Source of the DNA: a virus
Strand: one strand, 5' to 3'
DNA: 31,278 nucleotides
IMG/VR virus record: IMGVR_UViG_3300030098_005059
Span: 1 to 31,278 of that record
In this document: one piece after another, positions 6,708 to 13,888 of the stretch
How the letters are laid out: each line of letters begins with the position of its first letter
How positions within the stretch are numbered: the first letter of the stretch is position 1
Program-made: the position numbers and the translations under genes
The notes under the pieces: generated by a model
What the model saw: only the letters and a program-made list of their open reading frames with translations
Told to the model about the DNA's origin: nothing
Databases searched by the model: none

Positions 6708-6891
6708 CGTTATTCTCTCCTTGTGTTATGTGTCCGTTGTCTATTAGCATTTGTGCTGTTCGCCCAAATCGCCCCTGTAGTGTCCAAGCTAATCCTGTAT
6801 CGACAAGATGTTGCCACGCTTCAAGGAATTGTTCATCGCTTTCGGGTGTTTCAAAACCTTCAGCGATACCTACTGCCGTGTAATTATCCAT
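6700..6891 (-). CDS. Conserved small phage protein (DTGLAW.LQG.FGRTA family), 63 aa
   Basis: The stretch EAWQHLVDTGLAWTLQGRFGRTAQMLIDNGHI (24-55) matches a short family seen in many phages of actinobacteria, proteobacteria and marine hosts, usually 50-70 residues and uncharacterised. The function of the family is not known to me. Leader AAGGAGAATAACG before ATG-GAT-AAT is one of the five shared leaders. It overlaps both neighbours by 8 nt. Confidence 0.78.
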   Translation of the reverse strand: MDNYTAVGIAEGFETPESDEQFLEAWQHLVDTGLAWTLQGRFGRTAQMLIDNGHITQGENNVG

Positions 6892-7273
6892 CGTTATTCT
6901 CCTTGTTTAGATCGTAGCATTTGCTACAAATCGCTAGTGTACAGTTAAGCTGGTGTAGATTTTCGTGTAGCATTTCAGATGGTGCAACAACACGAAATCT
7001 AAACTCGCTATTCTGATTCTTGTGTATCTCCCACACGTTTTCTAGTGTTCTTATTGCTCTTCCTACGTGTTTGCTCGTAGTTTGTGAGTAAAAATCCCCA
7101 CCATCTGCGGTGTAGTTACCGACTACCTTTTCTCTGTTCTCGTCAGTCATACCTATCACTAGGTTATAACTTTTGAGTAGGTTTCCATCTGTCGATAGTT
7201 TACCGCTCATATGTTGCATAGGTTCACCTTGAATCCAAGATTCTACTACGTCTTGATTAGTGCCACGTATCAT
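6884..7273 (-). CDS. Conserved hypothetical phage protein, 129 aa
   Basis: GKLSTDGNLLKSYNLVIGMTDENREKVVGNYTADGGDFYSQTTSKHVGRAI (24-74) follows a pattern I have seen in small phage and plasmid proteins (.gn..dG..LySYnl.Ig.......v..ytas...f.S.TTs.Hv). Those proteins are uncharacterised and probably beta-rich. The C-terminus adds CTLAICSKCYDL, a possible metal knuckle absent from the basic pattern. The start ATG at 7273 overlaps the stop of the upstream zinc-ribbon gene as ATGA. Confidence 0.72.
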   Translation of the reverse strand: MIRGTNQDVVESWIQGEPMQHMSGKLSTDGNLLKSYNLVIGMTDENREKVVGNYTADGGDFYSQTTSKHVGRAIRTLENVWEIHKNQNSEFRFRVVAPSEMLHENLHQLNCTLAICSKCYDLNKENNDG

Positions 7274-7437
7274 GTGTACATCTCTACCTTTCTATTTGTT
7301 TTACGATCACATCGATCGCAATTTTTATCGCTATTGTATGGAACATAGAGATTCCAAACTTTAGTATCTCTACACTCATAGCAATAGTATTTGATATCCT
7401 GCCCGCCATCGGGCAAGTCAAAGATTTCCATATACAT
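7270..7437 (-). CDS. Zinc-ribbon-like small protein, 55 aa
   Basis: The frame is open back to GTG at 7497, but that start has no leader. ATG at 7437 has AAAGGA about 9 nt upstream and is preferred; a second ATG two codons later is also possible. The product contains YYCYECRDTKVWNLYVPYNS and then NCDRCDRKTNRK: two CxxC pairs 23 residues apart, the layout of a zinc ribbon. No catalytic domain is present. A DNA- or RNA-binding or protein-interaction role is likely but unproven. Confidence 0.62.
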   Translation of the reverse strand: MYMEIFDLPDGGQDIKYYCYECRDTKVWNLYVPYNSDKNCDRCDRKTNRKVEMYT

Positions 7438-7552
7438 ATATGTGTATCCTTTGTATATCGTATTAGAAACTATTTGTTCCCAGACGCACCATTTCACGAG
7501 TGCGTTTCGTTATGCCCACATGGGACATATACTCATCGGTGAGATTTACTAA

Positions 7553-7891
7553 CTACGCATACTTACCGCCTATTCCAAGCGGTAGCTCCCGCCTTAATTT
7601 GTTTGTGTGTTCAGCGTATTTTGGTGCATATGCAGGATCAGTAACCTTGTTGAAAAATTCCTTACTCCATGTATCTGTATTAGCCCATAACAATGCACAT
7701 AGCATAGGCTGTTTAGGGCATGTGTGAACCATTGCATCACTATTCACGCAAGCGTAACATAAGCAAGAATGAGAATGGTACTCTTGCGTATATATCACAC
7801 CGCAACACCCATAAGTTTTTTGTTCGCTTGGGTATCTCTCATTATCTCCCCAAGTTGCATTTCCTTCTTCTGTGTCAAACGTGTATATCAT
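7553..7891 (-). CDS. Cys/His-rich hypothetical protein, 112 aa
   Basis: No family recognised. Residues 28-66 carry many potential metal ligands: YGCCGVIYTQEYHSHSCLCYACVNSD followed by HTCPKQPMLCALL, that is nine Cys and three His in about 40 residues. The rest, WANTDTWSKEFFNKVTDPAYAPKYAEHTNKLRRELPLG, looks helical. The leader AGGGAGTAAAC precedes the ATG at 7891. A 55-nt gap follows to the next gene's frame; nothing was recognised there. Confidence 0.68.
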   Translation of the reverse strand: MIYTFDTEEGNATWGDNERYPSEQKTYGCCGVIYTQEYHSHSCLCYACVNSDAMVHTCPKQPMLCALLWANTDTWSKEFFNKVTDPAYAPKYAEHTNKLRRELPLGIGGKYA

Positions 7892-7979
7892 GTTTACTCC
7901 CTATGTGTATCTTGACTGTTTCGACCTTGTTTTTGGTCATCATCAGTACCGCTCTAGCGATAGACAGTTTGGACATAGT

Positions 7980-8000
7980 GGGGGTGAAGTGATCACCCCC
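7980..8000. promoter_or_regulatory. GC-rich 8-bp hairpin between the first and second early genes
   Basis: GGGGGTGA, a 5-nt loop (AGTGA) and TCACCCCC form a perfect 8-bp stem in the 124-nt gap after the 8016-8489 gene. There is no T-run after it on either strand, so it is not a classical rho-independent terminator. Candidate roles are partial termination, mRNA processing or 3'-end protection of the first cistron. Confidence 0.55.
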
Positions 8001-8015
8001 GTATGTGTGCGGGCA

Positions 8016-8489
8016 TTATTTAGCTACTTTTTGCGCTCTCATGACGATAGTGTCAAGGCGTGCTACTTTGGTTTTTAGTTCCGCTATGTAACCTGTTTGT
8101 AGTTTGCGCCTTGTTTCAAGTTCGCTGATGCGTACTTCTTGCGCTTCTATGAGCTCTAGTAGTGCTTTCATCGTGAGTACAGGGGTTTTCTTGCCCTTTT
8201 TCACGTCTGCGCGCTCTTGCTTGTCAGTGTCCACGTGATCGCTGACCTTTTGCGCATAAGTCCCGTGTTTCATGGTCTTTTTTGCACTTTTGTCGCGTGC
8301 TTCAGGTAGTGCGCCTATCTCTTCCTTTACGACTTCCATCGCTCTCGCGTAACCCTTCGACTTCTTCGACTTTTTAGTCGGTTTTTTCTTTGGTGCTGTA
8401 CACCATGCACTTTGTACGTGCCAATTGTATCCCGATTCTTTCTTGAATTCTCGCATACAATCCCCACACCGATATGTTGGCCTAGCCAT
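8016..8489 (-). CDS. Zinc-finger, lysine-rich protein with coiled coil, 157 aa; first gene after promoter P1
   Basis: N-terminus TYRCGDCMREFKKESGYNWHVQSAWC has CxxC, then 12 residues to His and five to Cys (C8, C11, H24, C30), a C2HC finger like a C2H2 finger. A highly basic linker follows (KKKPTKKSKKSKG), then a C-terminal coiled coil (LLELIEAQEVRISELETRRKLQTGYIAELKTKVARLDTIV, 110-149). This layout suits a DNA-binding oligomer. It is the first gene downstream of P1, with a hairpin-containing gap after it, so it may be an early regulator. Leader AGGAG lies 9 nt before the ATG. The exact family is not recognised. Confidence 0.72.
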   Translation of the reverse strand: MARPTYRCGDCMREFKKESGYNWHVQSAWCTAPKKKPTKKSKKSKGYARAMEVVKEEIGALPEARDKSAKKTMKHGTYAQKVSDHVDTDKQERADVKKGKKTPVLTMKALLELIEAQEVRISELETRRKLQTGYIAELKTKVARLDTIVMRAQKVAK

Positions 8490-8520
8490 AATTTATCACT
8501 CCTATGATATTTATTTTTTG

Positions 8521-8540
8521 AACGCTTTATTTAAAACGTT
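8521..8540 (-). promoter_or_regulatory. 5'-terminal mRNA stem-loop of the P1 transcript
   Basis: On the minus strand AACG plus TTT pairs with AAA plus CGTT (one bulged G), with a 5-nt loop TAAAT. It starts about 2 nt after the predicted transcription start, as in P2. Stem positions 3 and 4 are C-G and G-C here but T-A and C-G in P2, so pairing is kept despite base changes. Confidence 0.5.
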
Positions 8541-8577
8541 GTGCCAACAGTCTATCAATATAAATACGATTTGTCAA
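8539..8577 (-). promoter_or_regulatory. Leftward sigma70 promoter P1 with TTGGCACAA box
   Basis: On the minus strand: -35 TTGACA (8577-8572), a 17-bp spacer, -10 TAGACT (8554-8549), then after one base TTGGCACAA (8547-8539). The 13-mer AAATTTGACAAAT around the -35 is identical in P2 at 5.4 kb, as are the 17-bp spacer and the position of the TTGGCACAA box. P1 reads into the zinc-finger gene. Predicted start is about A8542. Confidence 0.8.
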
Positions 8578-8731
8578 ATTTAAGTATAAAAACGTTGTGA
8601 ATTGAGTATAAAAAAATGTCCAAAAATTGTAGAATGTGAAAAAAAACTTTAAAAAAAAGTTAAAAAATGCTAAAATTGAGATCAAAATTGATCAAAAAAT
8701 AATAAATATTACACGGAAACAGGTGAAAAAA
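8578..8731. other. A-rich segment between the divergent arms
   Basis: On the plus strand this stretch is extremely A-rich, with several runs of 5-8 A. The small terminase frame can be extended through it to a GTG at 8636, giving a lysine/isoleucine-rich 32-residue extension. That extension has no ribosome-binding site and is probably non-coding. TATAAA occurs at 8585 and 8607, but no well-placed -35 was found, so no rightward promoter is claimed. The A-tracts may be bent DNA between the two transcription units. Confidence 0.45.
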
Positions 8732-9217
8732 ATGGGCAACAAATTAAAATTAAATTCTCGTATCAGTCAGGCAATTTGCACATCATTAAAAAACGGAAAT
8801 TATTTATCGACTTCTGCCCGCGCGGTCGGAATATCTGAAGCTTCGGTGCGGTCATGGATTGCACAAGGGAGCACGCCAAACGCTCCAAAAATTTTTAAGG
8901 ATTTTGTTGATGATGTCGAAAGAGCACAAGCAGAAGCGGAGTTAAGGAGTTTAAATGCGATTGCTACCTCTGACGATTGGCGCGCTCATGCGTGGATATT
9001 AGAACATGGTACGAATAAAGCACGTTATAAGAGCGATGATATAGCAACTCCGCAAGTTGTCGCGGTGAATACGTTAATCGAGTCGTTGAGATCAAGAGCA
9101 AGCGGACAAATAGAGCAAAATTCAACTCGCGCGACAAAGGAAAGCGCACGTAATAGTAGTATCGTGTATGTTAGTGGCGGTGAGGGGGATGAGGAAGGGT
9201 TGGATGAGGTGAGGTGA
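8732..9217 (+). CDS. terS: Terminase small subunit
   Basis: 161 residues from ATG at 8732, which has AGGTG 6 nt upstream; the frame extends to GTG 8636 but without a leader. SRISQAICTSLKNGNYLSTSARAVGISEASVRSWIAQGS (9-47) is the helix-turn-helix common to phage small terminases. It is followed by the helical FKDFVDDVERAQAEAELRSLNAI and then DDWRAHAWILEHGTNKARYK, the W.A..W.LE......Y pattern of these proteins. TerS recognises phage DNA, often near its own gene, and loads the large subunit. The C-terminus is low in complexity and acidic. It lies directly before terL, apart from a 262-nt gap rich in repeats. Confidence 0.85.
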   Translation: MGNKLKLNSRISQAICTSLKNGNYLSTSARAVGISEASVRSWIAQGSTPNAPKIFKDFVDDVERAQAEAELRSLNAIATSDDWRAHAWILEHGTNKARYKSDDIATPQVVAVNTLIESLRSRASGQIEQNSTRATKESARNSSIVYVSGGEGDEEGLDEVR

Positions 9218-9329
9218 GTGGAGAGGTGTTGGTGGTTGTGTTATGTTGTTAGAGGTAGGGGTATGCTTGGAGTTTATGTTATGTGTGTGTTGAAGGGGGT
9301 CATTCTAAATTTTAAACCCAAATAGAGGT

Positions 9330-9353
9330 GTTTCATGCAACGTTTCATGCAAC
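9330..9353. repeat. Two tandem 12-bp repeats GTTTCATGCAAC
   Basis: GTTTCATGCAAC occurs twice, back to back and without mismatch (9330-9341 and 9342-9353). The core GTTTCAT recurs in both arms of the inverted repeat at 9411-9443, and AGGTGTTTCAT is shared with the right arm in reverse complement. Repeated spaced cores of this kind are typical of protein-binding sites. Confidence 0.8.
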
Positions 9354-9410
9354 AGTATTAGCCATATTGTGTGTTCTTTATCTTGTGTATATATCTCACT
9401 AATGGTTATT

Positions 9411-9443
9411 GTTTCATATATACCCTTTAGGGGTATATGAAAC
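9411..9443. repeat. Inverted repeat GTTTCATATA...TATATGAAAC upstream of terL
   Basis: A perfect 10-bp stem (9411-9420 with 9434-9443) encloses TACCCTTTAGGGG, in which CCC-TTTA-GGG can form an inner stem. The repeat ends 37 nt before the terL start codon. It lacks a T-run, so a terminator is unlikely. It shares its GTTTCAT core with the tandem repeats 58-70 nt upstream, suggesting one DNA-binding protein recognises all four. Confidence 0.75.
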
Positions 9444-9479
9444 ACCTAAGAGGGAGAGTGTGAGAGGGAGAGGATTTAT

Positions 9480-10868
9480 GTGAAGGTATTGTTGAAATGT
9501 GATATTCTTATATTCATGTTAAAAGAAGATCGCAAACTCCTTTTGGAGAATATAGGTATATCTACATGGGAAGAGCAGGATGTGATTCTTGACCATGAGG
9601 CTAGGATAAAGCTGGTGGCTGGAGGTGAGCGTGCTGGGAAGAGTTTCTTGGGTGCTTTATATGTCATTGCTCATCTGGATGAGTATAATGAGGGAGATAT
9701 TCTTTGGTTGGTGGCTCGTGATTATGAGAGGACTAGAGCTGAATTTAGTTATCTGGTGGATATGTTTACCAAGCTGGGCTTTTTACTTAAGTCGAGTAAA
9801 CGGATAGACCCGGGAGAGATCGAGTTAGTGAACGGGGTAAAGATAAAAACAAAGTCGGCCCAAGATCACAGATCACTTGCGATGGAAGCGCCGGTAGGGA
9901 TAGTTGCATGTGAGGCGTCTCAGATAGATCATGAGGGTTTTTTAAGACTTAGAGGTCGTATCGCAGAGAAACGTGGGTGGTTATTTCTTGAGGGAACCTT
10001 TGAGGGTTCTGTCGGGTGGTATCCTTCTATGTGGGAAGCATGGCAGCCTTATCCTAATAACGAAGGGGCCAAATCTTTTTCACTCCCCTCTTGGACTAAC
10101 AGGCTAGTTTATCCTGACGGAAGATACGACGAAGAGATGACCGCCTTGGAAAACCTACACTCCGACGACTGGTTCGCAGAACGTATGGCAGGTAAACCAG
10201 CTCCTCCGAAAGGACTGGTACATCATATGTTCCGTAACGAGATTCATGTGAGAGGTGACGTAGAATATGTTCCCGGTGAACCTGTACATCTATGGGTAGA
10301 CCCCGGATATTCACAGGTAACCAAATCGGCATACGCCGTACAGGCGATACAAATTATAGATCAGCAGGTACGGGTATTCGATGAAGTCTTTGAAAGAGAG
10401 ATGACCACAGAGGATATCATAGAAATCTGTTCGACCAGACCTTGGTGGCGGGATGTGCAGTATGGAGTGATCGATATAGCAGCGAAGAACCTCGGAGAGA
10501 CCAGACCCTACGATGTATGGCTGCAAAAAGGTGGCGTTCACATGATGACAGAGAAAGTCGGAATTATGGACGGCATAGAAAGATTTAATACGTTTTTAAA
10601 ACCAGACCCCGTAAATAACATGCCGAAAATGCTTTTCAGCCCACGGGCAAAAGGTGTATTATCAGAATTAGGCGGTGGCCCAAATCCATTTGACGGACAG
10701 GTTCACGTGTATAAATGGGCAACCGACAGAGAAGGAAACGTCGTGGGAAGAACCCCCCGTGACGCTTTCAATCACGGCATAAAAGCTATAACATATGGAT
10801 TAGTACATAATTACGGATACTCCCGCAGCGAGGCTGCGAAGAGAGTTATCTCGATAAAAAGGTGGTAA
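9480..10868 (+). CDS. terL: Terminase large subunit
   Basis: 462 residues, GTG start at 9480 with AGAGGA upstream; an ATG 12 codons later has no leader. The N-terminal ATPase shows Walker A GGERAGKS (48-55), a Walker B-like PVGIVACEAS with catalytic E145, and a coupling motif LFLEGTF (168-174). The C-terminal RNase H-like nuclease shows LWVDPGYS (D274), YGVIDIAAKN (D332) and RDAFNHGIKAI (D428) as probable metal-binding acids. It pumps DNA into the prohead and cuts concatemers. In the Walker B the usual Asp before Glu is Cys. Base use changes abruptly inside the gene: T is about three times C at 9481-9600, but T and C are nearly equal at 10321-10440. Confidence 0.93.
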   Translation: MKVLLKCDILIFMLKEDRKLLLENIGISTWEEQDVILDHEARIKLVAGGERAGKSFLGALYVIAHLDEYNEGDILWLVARDYERTRAEFSYLVDMFTKLGFLLKSSKRIDPGEIELVNGVKIKTKSAQDHRSLAMEAPVGIVACEASQIDHEGFLRLRGRIAEKRGWLFLEGTFEGSVGWYPSMWEAWQPYPNNEGAKSFSLPSWTNRLVYPDGRYDEEMTALENLHSDDWFAERMAGKPAPPKGLVHHMFRNEIHVRGDVEYVPGEPVHLWVDPGYSQVTKSAYAVQAIQIIDQQVRVFDEVFEREMTTEDIIEICSTRPWWRDVQYGVIDIAAKNLGETRPYDVWLQKGGVHMMTEKVGIMDGIERFNTFLKPDPVNNMPKMLFSPRAKGVLSELGGGPNPFDGQVHVYKWATDREGNVVGRTPRDAFNHGIKAITYGLVHNYGYSRSEAAKRVISIKRW

Positions 10869-10871
10869 AAA

Positions 10872-12725
10872 TTGGCAGACGCACCTGATATGCTAGAACA
10901 AATAAGAGAAATCTGGGATTCACCCGGATTTAACACCCGCAGGACAAGGATGGAAGATGACTACTCACTTTACAGACTTAACTCCTTCAAGGTGCCCGAA
11001 GGATATCAGTCGTATACTTCAAACGCCCCAAAGATATTTGCAGATAAAATAGTCTCCTTCCTCGCCGAGTCGAATCGGATTGTGAGGGTGGCTCAGGGGA
11101 TGAGCGAAGAACAAAGACAAAGCGAGTCAGCCAAAGAGAAATGGTTCATAGGATGTATGAATCTCGCAGACGAAAGACTCAGAAAGCAAGGACACCCGTC
11201 AGTAAAAGAACAACTTGCGTTTTTCACTGTGCTCAGAGGATGGTACTGCGGACGGGCCGTACTGAATAAAAATCCCGACGGAAGCACTTATGTAGACGTC
11301 ACACCTTACGACCCACTAAGATTTGTATACGAAGCAGACGACGACGGCTTGATATGGGGAGCCTACCTCACAAGAAGGTCACGCCGAGCGATAAAAAGCC
11401 TGTATGGTATAGAAATCGTACCGGATAACCCACATGAAGACGAAAATCGAGGCATAGATGTATGGGATTATTACGACCGGAAGGATAACGCTATCATTAT
11501 AGACAGCGCCGGAGGTAAATATGCCAAACGACCGGAGGCTCACAACGTCGTAACGGAAGATGGCATGCCTTGTGTACCCCTGTTTTACGGAACAGTAGGT
11601 GCAGCACCGACAATTCAGACAATTAATTCGGGTGACGACACCCAAAAAGACACCGGAGAAAGTGTATTTTCCGCAAATCGTGAACTTTATGACGAATATA
11701 ACTTTGCGATGAGCGCAATGAAGACACTTGTCAGACGTGCAGTCAAGCACCCGTACAAAGTTATGTCACCTGATGGTACAGTCACACTCGATTCAGACCC
11801 GTGGAAAGACGGAAGTGAGATTCCTCTACCCGCAGGTACAGATATACAGCTACTTGACGAGGTAAAGATGCCGATTGCATCGGACGCCTTCGTCGGATTG
11901 CTTTCAAGCGAACTCCAAAGAGGCTCACTCTCCAACGTAACCTATGGTGAACTGCCGTTTGCGATCTCAGGATACGCAGCCAGAATTTTACAGGCAGGAA
12001 ACGAACACCAGATACTCCCTAGGGTAGACGCATTGAATAAAGCCTACACCCAGATAGGAGAAATGCTGGTTGGTCAGTACCTCACGGGCGGGTTTGAGAA
12101 CATGCAGGTCAGAGGTAGACACAATGACCTACGGGTGTACTTCAACGAAGAGATTTCCCCTGACACAATCAGGGATATCGGCCCGTTGGATGTAACCCAT
12201 ACACCAAACTTACCTGAAGACGACCCTCAACGTGTAACGATGGCTCAAATGATGAGAGAAGGGCCACAGCCACTTGCACCAGACGAGTGGATATGGGAAA
12301 ATGTACTTAATATACAGGATGTAGACCAATTCCGTAGAAGAATTGAAGCACAGCAAGGCCGAGTTCTCGACCCGAAGGCTGCGATGACCTCAATAATCGA
12401 GGCTTTGATAGCGACTGGTGATCAGGACAAGGCACTTATTTACGTAGATATGCTAAGAAAACTTTTGAAACAGGAGAAACAGCAGGAAACTGTACAGGAT
12501 GTAGAATATTCCCGTCTCATGGGTCAAACACTTGGCGTTCAGATGCCGGGAGGGCAACCTCAGGCACCTCAAGGGGCACCACCTCCACCTCAGGGTGAAG
12601 GCACAGGTGTATTAAACACTCCGGGAGGAGTAGCATCTTCGGCGGCGATGGGATTTCCACCGCAGCCACCGGGGCCGGAAGTGGTAGCAGGGGCACAACA
12701 ACCTAGAAACAGAGGAACAATTTAA
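10872..12725 (+). CDS. Portal protein
   Basis: 617 residues with TTG start at 10872, chosen because AGGTGG lies 6 nt upstream; ATG at 10890 is the alternative. The N-terminus DYSLYRLNSFKVPEGYQSYTSNAPKIFADKIVSFLAES is the usual portal entry region. YVDVTPYDPLRFVYEADDDGLIWGAYLTRR (about 136-165) and GTDIQLLDEVKMPIASDAFVGLLSSELQRGSLSNVTYGELPFAISGYAARILQ (about 325-377) are the wing and crown-like helical segments. The end is Pro/Gly/Gln-rich (PGGQPQAPQGAPPPPQGEG) and probably disordered. It forms the DNA-entry ring for packaging. It follows terL by 3 nt and overlaps the next gene by one nucleotide. Confidence 0.88.
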   Translation: MADAPDMLEQIREIWDSPGFNTRRTRMEDDYSLYRLNSFKVPEGYQSYTSNAPKIFADKIVSFLAESNRIVRVAQGMSEEQRQSESAKEKWFIGCMNLADERLRKQGHPSVKEQLAFFTVLRGWYCGRAVLNKNPDGSTYVDVTPYDPLRFVYEADDDGLIWGAYLTRRSRRAIKSLYGIEIVPDNPHEDENRGIDVWDYYDRKDNAIIIDSAGGKYAKRPEAHNVVTEDGMPCVPLFYGTVGAAPTIQTINSGDDTQKDTGESVFSANRELYDEYNFAMSAMKTLVRRAVKHPYKVMSPDGTVTLDSDPWKDGSEIPLPAGTDIQLLDEVKMPIASDAFVGLLSSELQRGSLSNVTYGELPFAISGYAARILQAGNEHQILPRVDALNKAYTQIGEMLVGQYLTGGFENMQVRGRHNDLRVYFNEEISPDTIRDIGPLDVTHTPNLPEDDPQRVTMAQMMREGPQPLAPDEWIWENVLNIQDVDQFRRRIEAQQGRVLDPKAAMTSIIEALIATGDQDKALIYVDMLRKLLKQEKQQETVQDVEYSRLMGQTLGVQMPGGQPQAPQGAPPPPQGEGTGVLNTPGGVASSAAMGFPPQPPGPEVVAGAQQPRNRGTI

Positions 12726-13888
12726 TGGCTACTAATAATTTTAGATACGTTAGAGTTTTTGACGGAACAAATTATAGATATATTTTATTACAGGGTACTT
12801 TACAGCAAATAAACCAAGATATAGACCGAATCAATGTCTCTGACGAATATACAGTAGATACGGCTTTCCCACCATCTTCGGTCAACAGAAATACAGCGCA
12901 TCAGAATATGATAAATTCGTTGAGTCAAGATTCTACTATAATGGCCGACCCTCTTCACCCAAAAATAATAACTTTGCCGGGGTATCAAGTTGGTCAAGAC
13001 ATACCGGAAGACCCCGGAACCGCCTTTGCTCAACTACCAAATTTTAGTGAGACACAAAATTTTGGCGGATTAAATACACTAAATTTAACTCCTTCGATTG
13101 TAAATGAAGGAGTGGCAGATAATGCCGCAGATCAGGCAGCCGCGGCCGCAGCCGCAGCGCTACCTGAAAATTATCGAGCAAGATTTATAGAAGGGGGGGA
13201 AGTAGGGGAACCCGGCGCAGACGCACCGGGCTACGATAGAGATGTAGCAGCAGGGTTCCAAAGATATATGACTGACCTTTTTGGCGGAAGAGGGATAGCA
13301 CCTACCTCAAGATTAGGAGGTATTGCACAACAAGGGTTTGATACGTTACGAAATCTTTATGATGTACAAGCTCGTGTTACACAGAACCCACTGTTTGAAA
13401 CTGGAGGTGGCGTGGGAAGTTTTGTAGATTTTCTTAATCAACGAACAGGAACTGGTTTAGGGGCTGGAGCAGCTCTTGGGCAAGCGTTAGGAAACGCAGC
13501 CTCGCTGATGAGAGATTACGGAACTGGAGGAATTGTTCCCGGAACGGCAGGATATGGACTGGTTGAACCTTATCTAAACCCAGAGGGTCTAGAGGGTGCA
13601 AGAAGAACAACTAATGCGTTAAGTGCACTTATATCACAACTTAGGATGCCGGGTAATTTAGCTAATATTGCGATGCAAGGTATAGACCCGATGGCATTAA
13701 TGGCAAGGTATCAAGCTACCCCTGAAGCAACAGGAACACGTAGCTTTTTGGAATATGCCGCAAACCAACTAGGACTTGGAGGATTCCTACAGCCAACTAT
13801 GGGTGAGGATGCTAGATTAAGGTTATATCGTGGCGGTACACCGAACTGGGCAGTTGCTCCACTTGAGCCAGCAGTAGGTGGCGGATAG
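12725..13888 (+). CDS. Virion-associated protein of unknown function, Ala/Gly-rich, 387 aa
   Basis: No family recognised. The N-terminus is beta-like (FRYVRVFDGTNYRYILLQGTL). An 8-residue Ala run lies near residue 140, followed by a Gly/Ala-rich, weakly hydrophobic region (GLGAGAALGQALGNAASLMRDYGTGG, about 245-270) and helical C-terminal segments. There is no signal peptide or clear transmembrane helix. The start ATG overlaps the portal stop (TAATG). Its place between the portal and the giant polyvalent protein resembles that of ejection (internal core) proteins in short-tailed phages. That role is an inference. Confidence 0.6.
   Translation: MATNNFRYVRVFDGTNYRYILLQGTLQQINQDIDRINVSDEYTVDTAFPPSSVNRNTAHQNMINSLSQDSTIMADPLHPKIITLPGYQVGQDIPEDPGTAFAQLPNFSETQNFGGLNTLNLTPSIVNEGVADNAADQAAAAAAAALPENYRARFIEGGEVGEPGADAPGYDRDVAAGFQRYMTDLFGGRGIAPTSRLGGIAQQGFDTLRNLYDVQARVTQNPLFETGGGVGSFVDFLNQRTGTGLGAGAALGQALGNAASLMRDYGTGGIVPGTAGYGLVEPYLNPEGLEGARRTTNALSALISQLRMPGNLANIAMQGIDPMALMARYQATPEATGTRSFLEYAANQLGLGGFLQPTMGEDARLRLYRGGTPNWAVAPLEPAVGGG

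Larger units (their letters stand above)
9218..9479. other. 262-nt gene-free segment between terS and terL
   Basis: No credible gene. The first 85 nt on the plus strand are almost free of C and dominated by G and T. Next come two tandem 12-bp repeats (9330-9353) and a hairpin-forming inverted repeat (9411-9443). A possible promoter, TTGTGT-17 bp-TATATC (about 9368-9396), is weak. A purine-rich tract containing AGAGGA (ending about 9473) serves as the terL ribosome-binding site. Position beside terS makes this a candidate packaging-initiation or late-control region. Confidence 0.5.

Noticed and set aside
7875-7976. 33-residue minus-strand frame (MSKLSIARAVLMMTKNKVET...) in the gap before the 7891 gene
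   Set aside because: No ribosome-binding site before its ATG, and its start lies next to the GC hairpin; overlap with the next gene is not of the usual short type.
8636-8731. N-terminal lysine-rich extension of TerS from GTG 8636
   Set aside because: No Shine-Dalgarno, composition is plain A-rich spacer, and the internal ATG has AGGTG at good spacing.
9263-9325. 20-residue frame MLGVYVMCVLKGVILNFKPK upstream of terL, with a purine-rich leader
   Set aside because: Too short, and the G/T-rich background makes both the leader-like AGAGGTAGGGG and the frame likely by chance.
9330-9353. GTTTCATGCAAC repeats as a CRISPR fragment
   Set aside because: Only two units, directly adjacent with no spacer, and no cas gene.
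9330-9443. GTTTCAT cores as ParB parS sites
   Set aside because: Only the half-site TGTTTCA resembles parS, the full palindrome is absent, and no ParA/ParB gene is visible.
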